The notes: generated from the sequence alone by a model not told the origin. A DNA stretch of 12,712 nucleotides from Planctomycetes bacterium GWF2_50_10 (GCA_001824635.1 MHYB01000100.1:1-12712), one strand, 5' to 3'; numbered from the stretch's first letter, positions 1-6,534 are shown. Made by a program: numbers and translations.

Positions 1-20
1 GAAATGACCGGTCTTTTTTT
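1..20 (+). terminator. Possible right arm and T-tract of an upstream gene's terminator
   Basis: The window opens with a GC-containing stretch, GACCGGTC at 6-13, followed by seven T at 14-20. This looks like the 3' arm and U-tract of an intrinsic terminator whose 5' arm would lie before the window. The left arm cannot be seen, so this is inference only. Confidence 0.25.
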
Positions 21-53
21 AACTATATATTTTCATAGAAATCCTTTCCTGCC

Positions 54-62
54 TGCTATAAA
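54..62 (+). promoter_or_regulatory. Possible extended -10 promoter for the sirC-like gene
   Basis: TGC-TATAAA at 54-62 fits an extended -10 element and lies about 60 bases before the ATG at 123, in an AT-rich stretch with no other gene. No convincing -35 is visible 16-18 bases upstream. The ribosome binding site for the following gene is AAAGGGGG at 111-118, four bases from the ATG. Confidence 0.25.
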
Positions 63-122
63 ATATTTTTGATTCGTAGCTTAAACGTGAATTTGGAATT
101 TTCCTAAAACAAAGGGGGTTTT

Positions 123-770
123 ATGAAATACCCGATCTTCCTGGAACTATCAGGCCGAAGAGCCGTTGTCGTCGGCGCCGGCCAGGTCGCAGTCCGCAAG
201 GCCAAAAAACTACTTGATGCAGGTGCCCGCGTCGCGGTGGTGGCCGAGCATTTCGACCCTGCCCTTGACCTGCTGGCCCAGCAGGATAAGAACCTCGAAC
301 TCGTAAAAGGCCCCTATTCATCACAATATCTCGCCGAAACTACGCTGGCCATCGCCGCAACTAATAACCGCGAAGTAAACAAACAGGTCTATCGCGACTG
401 CCAACAACGCAATATCCTCTGCAATGTCGTCGACGACCCTGAACTGTGCGACTTCTTCGCCCCTGCCGTCATCCATCGCGGCGATTTATGGATTGCCATC
501 GGCACTCAGGGCTACTGCCCCGCATACGCAGGCCACATCCGCAAAAAGCTCGAATTGCTGATAACCGAGGCTCATGGCAAGTTCCTTGGAGAACTTGAGG
601 ACATGCGGGTCAAAATACTTGAGGACGTAACCGACCCTGACGAACGTAAAACTGTGCTGGGCAGGCTTGTCGACGACGATTCCATGGAATATTATACCGC
701 CAATGGCCCCCAAAAATGGCGACAATGGGCATTAGACCTAATTACCAGCGGGTCATCGGCGACGAGTTGA
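123..770 (+). CDS. Precorrin-2 dehydrogenase / siroheme synthase N-terminal type (SirC/Met8/CysG-N)
   Basis: This 215-residue cytoplasmic protein is predicted to oxidise precorrin-2 to sirohydrochlorin with NAD, and possibly also to insert iron to give siroheme. The N-terminus is a Rossmann fold with the dinucleotide loop GAGQVA at residues 18-23. The family motif NVVDDPELCDFF follows at 101-112; its aspartates D104/D105 match the catalytic aspartate region of CysG and Met8. The stretch GYCPAYAGHIRKKLE (130-144) matches the CysG GTSP...RKKLE segment, but the serine position is a cysteine (C132). Length fits a stand-alone SirC/Met8 enzyme without the methyltransferase domain of CysG. The ATG is supported by a strong Shine-Dalgarno sequence at 111-118. 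The next gene has its own promoter, so the two need not share a transcript. Whether it is only a dehydrogenase or also a ferrochelatase cannot be told from sequence. Confidence 0.9.
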   Translation: MKYPIFLELSGRRAVVVGAGQVAVRKAKKLLDAGARVAVVAEHFDPALDLLAQQDKNLELVKGPYSSQYLAETTLAIAATNNREVNKQVYRDCQQRNILCNVVDDPELCDFFAPAVIHRGDLWIAIGTQGYCPAYAGHIRKKLELLITEAHGKFLGELEDMRVKILEDVTDPDERKTVLGRLVDDDSMEYYTANGPQKWRQWALDLITSGSSATS

Positions 771-812
771 GATTCATTATCGTCAGGATTATCCTTTTTA
801 TAAAAATAAAGC

Positions 813-840
813 TTGCCAAACCCGCCCCGAGCCATATAAT
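813..840 (+). promoter_or_regulatory. Sigma-70-type promoter of rpmH
   Basis: TTGCCA at 813-818 (5 of 6 to the -35 consensus) and a perfect TATAAT at 835-840 are separated by 16 bases. Transcription would start near 847, giving a leader of about 40 bases before the rpmH GTG at 888. This is the best promoter on the plus strand of the window. Confidence 0.75.
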
Positions 841-887
841 GCTCGTTTTGCTGATTTTAGAGAATTTGTACTTGCAGGAGATAAACT

Positions 888-1019
888 GTGCAGAACCATC
901 GTATTAGTAAGATAAAGAAAGCCAGGAAATCCGGTTTTCTCGTCCGTATGAGCACCAAAAAAGGCCGCGCAACCATCAACCGCAAAAGAAGGGTTGGCCG
1001 CAAGGTACAGGTTGTCTAA
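888..1019 (+). CDS. rpmH: Large ribosomal subunit protein bL34
   Basis: A 43-residue, extremely basic protein that binds 23S rRNA in the 50S subunit. The part KARKSGFLVRMSTKKGR (residues 11-27), followed by INRKRRVGRK, matches the L34 pattern of basic helix, R-M-x-T-x-x-G-R and a basic tail. Its first residues read (M)QNHRISKIKK rather than the usual MKRTFQPS. The start is a GTG at 888-890, supported by CAGGAG at 875-880 seven bases upstream and by the promoter at 813-840. A strong terminator follows 21 bases after the stop. The gene is therefore a single-gene transcription unit. The usual partner rnpA does not follow. It is too short for many gene-finders and is easy to miss. Confidence 0.9.
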   Translation: MQNHRISKIKKARKSGFLVRMSTKKGRATINRKRRVGRKVQVV

Positions 1020-1040
1020 AGCGTTTTTCTGCATGAACCC

Positions 1041-1069
1041 AAGCCCGGCCAGGTGCCGGGCTTTTTTTT
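1041..1069 (+). terminator. Rho-independent terminator after rpmH
   Basis: A perfect 9-bp stem, AAGCCCGGC (1041-1049) with GCCGGGCTT (1055-1063), closes a five-base loop, and the T-run reaches 1069. It sits 21 bases after the rpmH stop codon and before the next gene at 1094. Confidence 0.92.
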
Positions 1070-1093
1070 AGACTTTTTGAGACGAGGCTTTCT

Positions 1094-1861
1094 GTGCGTC
1101 TGCTGCTTTTAGTCTTATTGCTTTCCACAACCCCATCATGGGCTATTTATGTAAACTCCCTTTCTTCGCATGACAGAAAAACTCTGTCCTCCGCACTTGC
1201 CAAACTCGATATCCTAATCCGAAACGCCCGAACTGATAACCGAGCCGTTACCCTGACCTTTTCACAGTTATATGCCCCACTTTCAACCGATCAGCGGGCA
1301 CTGCTCGATTCGATCCGCAGTCTTGATCCCGCCCAGCTATCAATTAAAACACCGGCCATGAACTGCGGCCCAGAACCCAATGATCTTGTCAAAATGCCCT
1401 CGCGTAAGGTCATTATCTCCGGCAAAGACCACTGGCTTACAACACTGTACCTCCCAAAAGACGCCAGCACCGATCTTTCCGCCATGCTCGAGACAATGCA
1501 CAAGCAGATCGGCAAAACGCTTTACGTTGAATCCGGCTATCGCTCCCCTGCGTATCAGCTTTATCTTTTTACAGCCGGAGTTAAACGCCGAAGCTACAAC
1601 ATAAAAGAAACCGCCCGATGGATCGCCCTTCCCGGCTATAGCGAACACGGCTGCCCCACAATGCAGGCTGTGGATTTCATCAATGAAGACGGAATAAACT
1701 GCAACAGCCCCGCTGCCAAATTCGCCGCCCTGCCGGAATACGCTTGGCTCAAAACCAATGCCGCTCGTTATAACTTCCAGCTTTCATATCCACCGGATTC
1801 AAATACGGGCATAACTTTTGAACCCTGGCACTGGCGGCATGTTAGAAAAACCCTAAAATAG
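1094..1861 (+). CDS. Secreted M15-family (VanY-like) D-Ala-D-Ala carboxypeptidase
   Basis: A 255-residue exported protein, likely a zinc peptidase trimming peptidoglycan stem peptides in the periplasm. Residues 1-17 form a signal peptide (MR, a leucine-rich core, cleavage likely after PSWA). The peptidase domain is in the C-terminal half: ESGYRSPAYQLYL at 146-158, SEHG at 183-186, D194, and EPWHWRH at 243-249. By comparison with the M15B family, the zinc ligands should be H185, D194 and H246 or H249, with E243 as catalytic base. The first motif is unusual: nine residues separate H185 and D194, whereas VanY and LdcB have seven. The N-terminal 90 residues are not recognised. The start is GTG with a modest GAGG at 1084-1087. 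It lies just after the rpmH terminator and 22 bases before the symporter start, so it probably begins a new transcription unit, though no promoter is visible. An endopeptidase role is also possible. Confidence 0.8.
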   Translation: MRLLLLVLLLSTTPSWAIYVNSLSSHDRKTLSSALAKLDILIRNARTDNRAVTLTFSQLYAPLSTDQRALLDSIRSLDPAQLSIKTPAMNCGPEPNDLVKMPSRKVIISGKDHWLTTLYLPKDASTDLSAMLETMHKQIGKTLYVESGYRSPAYQLYLFTAGVKRRSYNIKETARWIALPGYSEHGCPTMQAVDFINEDGINCNSPAAKFAALPEYAWLKTNAARYNFQLSYPPDSNTGITFEPWHWRHVRKTLK

Positions 1862-1883
1862 CATTTTGCCAAGGAGGGCATCA

Positions 1884-3107
1884 ATGATACGGATGTTGAA
1901 GAGCTACGGCTTTACTATCGTGCTAATATGCTCAATTATTGCCGGCTCGGTTATCGGCCTTGTACTAAAGGAAAAGGCCGCGGTACTCAAACCTCTCGGC
2001 GACATCTTTCTAAACCTGCTCTTTACGATTGTCGTACCAATGGTCTTCTTTTCACTTTCCAGCGCCGTCGCCTCAATGTCCGACGGCAAACGACTCGGCA
2101 AAATACTCGCCGCGATGATAACGATATTTCTTATCACCGCCATTATCTCAGCTTCTCTTATGGCATTTGTAGTTCAGCTTGTCCCGCCCGCTCAAGGCGT
2201 CAAAATAGACCTCCCCGCAGCGCCAGATACCTCGAAAGGCTCACTCGCCTCACAGATAGTTGGCGCTTTTACCGTCGAGGATTTCCCCCTGCTTATTTCA
2301 AAACGAAATATGCTCGCGCTTATCCTTTTTTCCATACTCACCGGCCTAGCCGCTTCGCAGGTGCGCCAAAAAGCCAAACCTTTTATTGATTTCCTCTCAG
2401 CCGGCAACCTCGTCATGACCCGCCTTATGGGCATAATCATGCGCTACGCCCCCATCGGCCTTGGTGCCTATTTCGCGTATCTCGTCGGCGTCTTCGGCCC
2501 CCAGCTTCTCGGTTCATACTTTAGAACCGTCGCGATCTACTACCCCGTCGCCCTTGCCTACTTCTTTATCGGCTTTACTCTCTACGCCTTCATTGCCGCC
2601 GGCAAGCGCGGCGTTGTTTCATTCTGGAAAAACATTATCCCCGCAGCTCTTACCGCATGGGCAACCGGCTCATCGATTGCCGCAGTACCCACTAATCTCG
2701 AATCCGCCCGCCGCATCGGCGTACCAGAGGACATTCGCGAAGTCGTAATCCCCATCGGCGCGACCATCCACATGGATGGCTCATGCCTTGCCGCTGTACT
2801 TAAGATAGCATTGCTTTTCGGCCTCTTCGGAATGGATTTTTCAGGCATCGCCGCCATCACAGCGGTCGGCGCTGCGATCCTCGCTGGCATCGTAATGTCC
2901 GGCATCCCCGGCGGAGGCTTCCTCGGTGAACTCATGATCGTAACCCTTTACGGCTTCCCACCCCAGGCACTGCCGCTTATCTCAATGGTCGGCCAACTTG
3001 TCGATCCCCCCGGCACAATGGTTAACTCCTCCGGCGACACTGTAGCATCAATGCTCACAGCCCGCGCCTTGGAAGGCCCAAACTGGATGAAATCACAGCA
3101 TCAATAG
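1884..3107 (+). CDS. DAACS-family (SLC1-like) dicarboxylate/amino-acid:cation symporter
   Basis: A 407-residue inner-membrane protein of the glutamate-transporter fold, importing an anionic or neutral amino acid or a dicarboxylate with Na+ or H+. Visible family landmarks are the serine-rich re-entrant loop TGSSIAAVP (261-269), GATIHMDGS (292-300, the TM7 NMDGT region), GIPGGG (340-345, second re-entrant loop), and DPPGTMVNSSGD (374-385) in the last helix. In that last motif the aspartate (D374), T378, N381 and D385 are kept, but the arginine that grips the side-chain carboxylate in GltPh (R397) aligns with G377. A longer reading would begin at TTG 1866, but the ATG at 1884 has a textbook AAGGAGG at 1871-1877 six bases upstream, so I chose it. 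It follows the peptidase gene by 22 bases and probably shares its transcript. The substrate is not determined. Confidence 0.9.
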   Translation: MIRMLKSYGFTIVLICSIIAGSVIGLVLKEKAAVLKPLGDIFLNLLFTIVVPMVFFSLSSAVASMSDGKRLGKILAAMITIFLITAIISASLMAFVVQLVPPAQGVKIDLPAAPDTSKGSLASQIVGAFTVEDFPLLISKRNMLALILFSILTGLAASQVRQKAKPFIDFLSAGNLVMTRLMGIIMRYAPIGLGAYFAYLVGVFGPQLLGSYFRTVAIYYPVALAYFFIGFTLYAFIAAGKRGVVSFWKNIIPAALTAWATGSSIAAVPTNLESARRIGVPEDIREVVIPIGATIHMDGSCLAAVLKIALLFGLFGMDFSGIAAITAVGAAILAGIVMSGIPGGGFLGELMIVTLYGFPPQALPLISMVGQLVDPPGTMVNSSGDTVASMLTARALEGPNWMKSQHQ

Positions 3108-3180
3108 CTTTGATAAAACTTGCATTCTTAACCATTGCGAGTAAGATGCGGTTATTACACCGTGATGGGGTTTGGCCGAA

Positions 3181-4668
3181 ATGGTTTTGGGACACAATAT
3201 CTCTATTGAACTTATAATAATCGTCGCTTCGGGGCTCTTGCTCCTTAGCCTCCTGGCAACTAACGTCTCGGGCAGATTCGGCATCCCTGCCCTGCTTGCA
3301 TTTCTCGCACTGGGCATGCTCGCCGGCTCCGACGGCCCGGGTGGTATATACTTCGATAACCCATGGCTTGCCCAGGTTATTGGCGTTATCGCATTGATCT
3401 TCATAATTTTCGGCGGCGGCTTTGATACCCGCTGGAATGATATAAAACCGATCCTTCGCCCCGGCCTGATTTTATCGACCCTGGGCGTATTGCTCACAGC
3501 GTTGATCGTGGGGATTGTCGCACACCGGCTTACCGATCTCACATTCAAACAGGCACTGCTGCTTGGCGCCATAGTCTCGTCCACAGATGCAGCCGCGGTC
3601 TTTGCCGTCCTGCGATCGCGGAACGTGAGCCTGAGACCTTCCACAAAATCGCTCCTCGAATTCGAATCCGGCTCCAACGACCCGATGGCCATCTTCCTCA
3701 CTATTGTTATGACCGCTGTGGTCGCAGGCAAGGAGACTACCGTCTTCGATTTCGCTATGGTTTTCCTCCGCCAGATGGTTTTTGGATTAATTTTCGGCTT
3801 TCTCGCCGGCAAAGCACTGCTCTATCTCATCAGGAAGATAAAATTCGACTACGACGGCTTATACCCCGTCCTCACCATGGCCGCCGTCGCCTTGACATAC
3901 GCCCTCACATCATACCTCGGATCTAGCGGCTTTCTCGCCGTTTACGTTATGGGGCTCTACCTGGGCAAAGCCGATTTCATCCACAAAAGAAATCTCATAA
4001 GCTTCCACGAGGGCCTCGCCTGGCTCATGCAGATAACAATGTTCCTCACGCTGGGCCTTCTGGTCTTCCCATCGCAACTGCCCTCCATAATGTTCGCCGC
4101 AATTGCTATCGCATTGGCCCTGATCTTTATTGCCAGGCCCCTAAGTGTCTTTGCTCTTTTCGCTCGCAGCAGATTCTCACTGTCGGAAAAAACCCTCGTG
4201 TCATGGGTCGGCCTACGCGGCGCTGTCCCGATCGTACTGGCCACCTTTCCCCTTATAGCCCACGTTCCACGCGCAAATATCATTTTTGACATCGTCTTTT
4301 TCGTCGTACTCACTTCCACACTCATCCAGGGCCCCACCATCCCATACCTAGCCCGCCTGCTCAAACTGGACTTGCCCATTCAGCCCAAGACCCAGCCGCC
4401 CATCCAGTTTGAACGCACTGAAACAATGAAAGCTGACCTCCTCGATATCCTCGTCCCAAAAGGCTCCAATGTCATCGGCAAACAATTAAAAGATTTGTCC
4501 CTGCCCGAAGATGTTCTGATAGTGCTGATAAACCGCGATAATATCTACCTCGTGCCCAAAGGTTCGACCACGCTTGAAGAGGCCGATATAATTTTTGCCC
4601 TTGTCGACAGTGATGCCGCCAAGATCCTCAACGCCATCGTTGACGAAGGCGTTCCCAGGAACAAATGA
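3181..4668 (+). CDS. NhaP2/CvrA-type monovalent cation:proton antiporter with C-terminal RCK_C domain
   Basis: A 495-residue CPA1-family membrane protein that exchanges K+ or Na+ for H+ across the inner membrane. Residues 1 to about 395 are the hydrophobic exchanger domain with FGGGFDTRW (77-85), STDAA (134-138), ESGSNDP (162-168, carrying the essential N-D pair) and WVGLRGAVP (342-350). Residues about 412-488 form a soluble TrkA-C/RCK_C domain, with a core like VPKGSNVIGKQLKDLSLP, typical of the potassium/proton antiporter branch. In-frame TTG 3172 would lengthen it by three residues, but ATG 3181 is more likely; GGGG at 3167-3170 may serve as a distant ribosome binding site. The gap after the symporter is 73 bases. 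The stop codon lies 14 bases from the convergent pheS stop, with no clear terminator between. K+ is favoured over Na+ only because of the RCK_C domain. Confidence 0.9.
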   Translation: MVLGHNISIELIIIVASGLLLLSLLATNVSGRFGIPALLAFLALGMLAGSDGPGGIYFDNPWLAQVIGVIALIFIIFGGGFDTRWNDIKPILRPGLILSTLGVLLTALIVGIVAHRLTDLTFKQALLLGAIVSSTDAAAVFAVLRSRNVSLRPSTKSLLEFESGSNDPMAIFLTIVMTAVVAGKETTVFDFAMVFLRQMVFGLIFGFLAGKALLYLIRKIKFDYDGLYPVLTMAAVALTYALTSYLGSSGFLAVYVMGLYLGKADFIHKRNLISFHEGLAWLMQITMFLTLGLLVFPSQLPSIMFAAIAIALALIFIARPLSVFALFARSRFSLSEKTLVSWVGLRGAVPIVLATFPLIAHVPRANIIFDIVFFVVLTSTLIQGPTIPYLARLLKLDLPIQPKTQPPIQFERTETMKADLLDILVPKGSNVIGKQLKDLSLPEDVLIVLINRDNIYLVPKGSTTLEEADIIFALVDSDAAKILNAIVDEGVPRNK

Positions 4669-4682
4669 TACTTGGCAGCCGT

Positions 4683-5675
4683 TTAAAACTGTTCAAGGAA
4701 TCTTAAGTCGTTCTCGAACAACAGCCTTATATCCATGATCCCGTACTTTCGCATCGCCAGTCGCTCGATTCCAAACCCAAACGCCCATCCGGTATATTTT
4801 TCGCAGTCGATACCCACCGCGTCAAAAACATTCGGATCCACCATCCCGCAGCCGCCCACTTCGATCCACCTGCTGTTGCCTTCCTTATCCACCCACAGCA
4901 GATCAACTTCCGCGCTGGGTTCAGTGAACGGGAAAAAGCTAGGCCTGAATCGCCACTGCATATCCTTGCCGAAAAATGCGTGAATAAACTGGTTGATCGT
5001 CGATTTCATATCCACCATGCTCACGCCCTCGTCAACAACAAGCGCCTCGATCTGGTGAAACATGAACATATGCGTCGCGTCTACTGTATCGGGCCTGTAC
5101 ACCCGCCCCGGCGCAACGACTCGTATCGGAGGCTTTTGATTTGCCATTGTCCGTATCTGTATAGTCGAAGTCTGACTTCGCAGCAGCCGCGATTCATCGA
5201 TGTAGAAATTGTCCACAGGGTCTCTCGCCGGGTGCTCAGCCGGGATATTGAGCGCCACGAAATTGTGCCACTCATCTTCCACCTCCGGCCCGTACGCAAC
5301 CCCAAAACCCATCCGCCCGAATATCTCCAGCAACTCATTTACAGTCTGTGTTATCACATGGCTCTTGCCGATCTTGACTCGCTGGCCCGGCTCGGTAACA
5401 TCCGCCAGCGCCGCGGCTTTCGGCTTGGAAGTCTGCTCAAGATTTTTCTTAAGCAAATCGAAAGCCTCGCTCACCTGCTTCTTTATCGTATTGGCAAGCT
5501 TGCCCGCCTGCGGCCTAAGCTCCGCGCTCACCTTGCCTACCTGGCTCAATAGCTCGGTTATCTCGCCGTTTCGGCTAAGATATTTCACCCGCCACTCTTC
5601 AAGGGAGCTGCCGTCACGCACTTTACCCAGGTCCTCGATGGCCTGCTTTGCCGTCTGTTCAAATTTTTCAAGCAT
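4683..5675 (-). CDS. pheS: Phenylalanine--tRNA ligase alpha subunit
   Basis: The 330-residue catalytic subunit of the cytoplasmic PheST tetramer, which charges tRNA-Phe with phenylalanine using ATP. The N-terminal 85 residues are helical and charged, as in the tRNA-binding coiled coil. Class II motifs follow: motif 1 around GPEVEDEWHNFVALNIP (129-145), RLLRSQTSTIQIRTM (163-177), motif 2 around PGRVYRPD...FMFHQIEAL (189-212), FPFTEPSAEVD (248-258), and motif 3 around GWAFGFGIERL (296-306). Length fits the family (E. coli 327). A reading from TTG 5711 is open, but the ATG at 5673-5675 agrees with family length and has GAGGA ten bases upstream. That ribosome binding site lies in the 3' arm of a terminator-like hairpin directly before the ATG, which suggests attenuation. 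pheT, normally next, does not follow; the next gene is convergent. Confidence 0.96.
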   Translation of the reverse strand: MLEKFEQTAKQAIEDLGKVRDGSSLEEWRVKYLSRNGEITELLSQVGKVSAELRPQAGKLANTIKKQVSEAFDLLKKNLEQTSKPKAAALADVTEPGQRVKIGKSHVITQTVNELLEIFGRMGFGVAYGPEVEDEWHNFVALNIPAEHPARDPVDNFYIDESRLLRSQTSTIQIRTMANQKPPIRVVAPGRVYRPDTVDATHMFMFHQIEALVVDEGVSMVDMKSTINQFIHAFFGKDMQWRFRPSFFPFTEPSAEVDLLWVDKEGNSRWIEVGGCGMVDPNVFDAVGIDCEKYTGWAFGFGIERLAMRKYGIMDIRLLFENDLRFLEQF

Positions 5676-5709
5676 AAAAAAAATGTCCTCTGCTGTAATA
5701 GCAAAGGAC
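5676..5709 (-). terminator. Terminator-like hairpin and U8 directly before pheS (putative attenuator)
   Basis: On the minus strand GTCCTTTGCT (5709-5700) can pair along all ten positions with AGCAGAGGAC (5694-5685), one pair being G-U, around the loop ATTAC. One A and then eight U (5683-5676) follow, and the pheS ATG begins at the next base. The 3' arm contains the AGAGGA that is the only visible pheS ribosome binding site. The structure has every sequence mark of an intrinsic terminator and could also hide the ribosome binding site. It may end rpmI-rplT transcription, attenuate pheS, or do both. Confidence 0.8.
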
Positions 5710-5782
5710 AAATATTAAATCGTAACACGCAAATAGTAAACAGCTAAATTAACTTCCCGCCGTACTACAGGTCGCGTGTACT

Positions 5783-5810
5783 AATCAATAATCATTAATC
5801 AATAATCAAT
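5783..5810. repeat. Four-unit heptanucleotide tandem array after rplT
   Basis: Four consecutive 7-base units read on the plus strand AATCAAT, AATCATT, AATCAAT, AATCAAT, exactly 28 bases. The array ends two bases from the rplT stop codon (5813-5815) and lies in the rplT-pheS spacer, upstream of the pheS hairpin. Confidence 0.8.
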
Positions 5811-5812
5811 TC

Positions 5813-6166
5813 CTAAAGCGCCGCCTTGGCCGATTCCACTATCTTATCGAATCCTGCCGGATCGGCTATTGCGACTTCGCTAAGCATCTTACGATTAATG
5901 GTGATATTGGCCTTCTTAAGCCCATTGATGAATTCGCTATAACGGATTCCGCAAAGCTTGCAAGCCGCGCTCAAACGTGTGATCCAAAGACCCCTGAAAT
6001 CGCGTTTCTTCAGCCGCCGGTCGATCCTGGCGTTTACCTGCGCCCTTACCAATGCTTCTTTGGCCAACCGGTACGTCTTACCCGGCCCGCCTCTAAACCC
6101 GCTTACACTCTTAAGAACTCTCTTGCGTGCCTTCCTTGTGGCGGCACCCTTTCTTACTCTGGGCAT
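5813..6166 (-). CDS. rplT: Large ribosomal subunit protein bL20
   Basis: A 117-residue basic protein that binds 23S rRNA early in 50S assembly. In many bacteria it also represses its own operon by binding mRNA. It opens with MPRVRKG, followed by a long arginine/lysine-rich helix, then RDFRGLWITRLSAACK and IRYSEFINGLKKANI, which is the L20 pattern; full length. The start is ATG at 6164-6166, with AGAAAGGA (complement of 6173-6180) six bases upstream. It follows rpmI by 119 bases, and that spacer can fold on the RNA (separate entry). A small peculiarity is the CKLC pair in the globular part, where many L20 proteins have no cysteines. It is co-transcribed with rpmI and possibly with pheS. Confidence 0.97.
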   Translation of the reverse strand: MPRVRKGAATRKARKRVLKSVSGFRGGPGKTYRLAKEALVRAQVNARIDRRLKKRDFRGLWITRLSAACKLCGIRYSEFINGLKKANITINRKMLSEVAIADPAGFDKIVESAKAAL

Positions 6167-6225
6167 CAGCTTTCCTTTCTATGTCTGTGTTTTCAATAGC
6201 CCGCTGCGGCAGCTGATAAAATAAT

Positions 6226-6286
6226 AGCCGGGAAGCTGGGCTTGTATCGTGCTACTTTGCACAATACTGTTATTGGGTTGCCGGCT
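6226..6286 (-). promoter_or_regulatory. Structured rpmI-rplT intercistronic RNA (candidate L20 control site)
   Basis: Read as minus-strand RNA, AGCCGG (6286-6281) at the rpmI stop codon can pair with CCGGCT (6231-6226). Inside it are a nine-pair hairpin (6267-6259 with 6252-6244, six-base loop, one G-U pair) and a smaller AAGC/GCTT hairpin (6243-6233). On the plus strand the G-U becomes a C-A mismatch, so the structure favours minus-strand RNA. L20 is known to autoregulate through mRNA folds in other bacteria; that this is such a site is inference. Confidence 0.4.
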
Positions 6287-6483
6287 TAGCCGAGCAGTGC
6301 CCGCGTGAGCGTCTCGACAAAAGCGCTGCCCTTTACGGTCGTCGCAGTTCCCATTTTGCGGCGCCATTTAGAGCGTTTATTGCTCAACAGGTGGCTTCCA
6401 CCCGTTTTTCCGCGTTTGATCTTGCCTGTAGCTGTGAGCTTTACGCGTTTTTTCAAACCCTTATGGGTCTTATGCTTGGGCAT
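6286..6483 (-). CDS. rpmI: Large ribosomal subunit protein bL35
   Basis: A 65-residue basic protein of the 50S subunit. The opening MPKHKTHKGLKKRVKLTATGKIKR and the middle GGSHLLSNKRSKWRRK are diagnostic of L35, and length is normal. The ATG at 6481-6483 has AGAAAGGA (complement of 6491-6498) seven bases upstream, and a good promoter lies about 50 bases before it. It is the first gene of the rpmI-rplT(-pheS) unit. In most bacteria infC precedes rpmI in the same operon; here the upstream DNA holds only control signals, so infC must be elsewhere. Confidence 0.97.
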   Translation of the reverse strand: MPKHKTHKGLKKRVKLTATGKIKRGKTGGSHLLSNKRSKWRRKMGTATTVKGSAFVETLTRALLG

Positions 6484-6534
6484 CGATACTTCCTTTCTAA
6501 AGGACTCTTACCATCCAAATTAAACAGACCGATA

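Noticed and set aside
716..907. Small plus-strand frame bridging the sirC-like gene and rpmH.
   Set aside because: It overlaps the rpmH promoter and the rpmH start in another frame and has no supporting ribosome binding site.
3122..3150. Imperfect hairpin in the symporter-antiporter spacer.
   Set aside because: The stem has a bulge, the loop is long and no T-run follows, so neither terminator nor regulator can be supported.
3093..3812. Long open frame of 239 codons antisense to the antiporter gene.
   Set aside because: It mirrors the codon pattern of a clear CPA1 antiporter on the other strand, has no recognisable domain, and is rich in low-complexity Thr/Ser/Pro as expected for a shadow frame.
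5783..5810. Short repeats considered as a CRISPR remnant.
   Set aside because: Units are seven bases, contiguous and without spacers; no cas gene is present.
5676..5812. T-box riboswitch or Phe-rich leader peptide upstream of pheS.
   Set aside because: No T-box consensus and no leader ORF with clustered Phe codons plus ribosome binding site is visible; the in-frame TTT codons before the ATG come from the U-tract itself.
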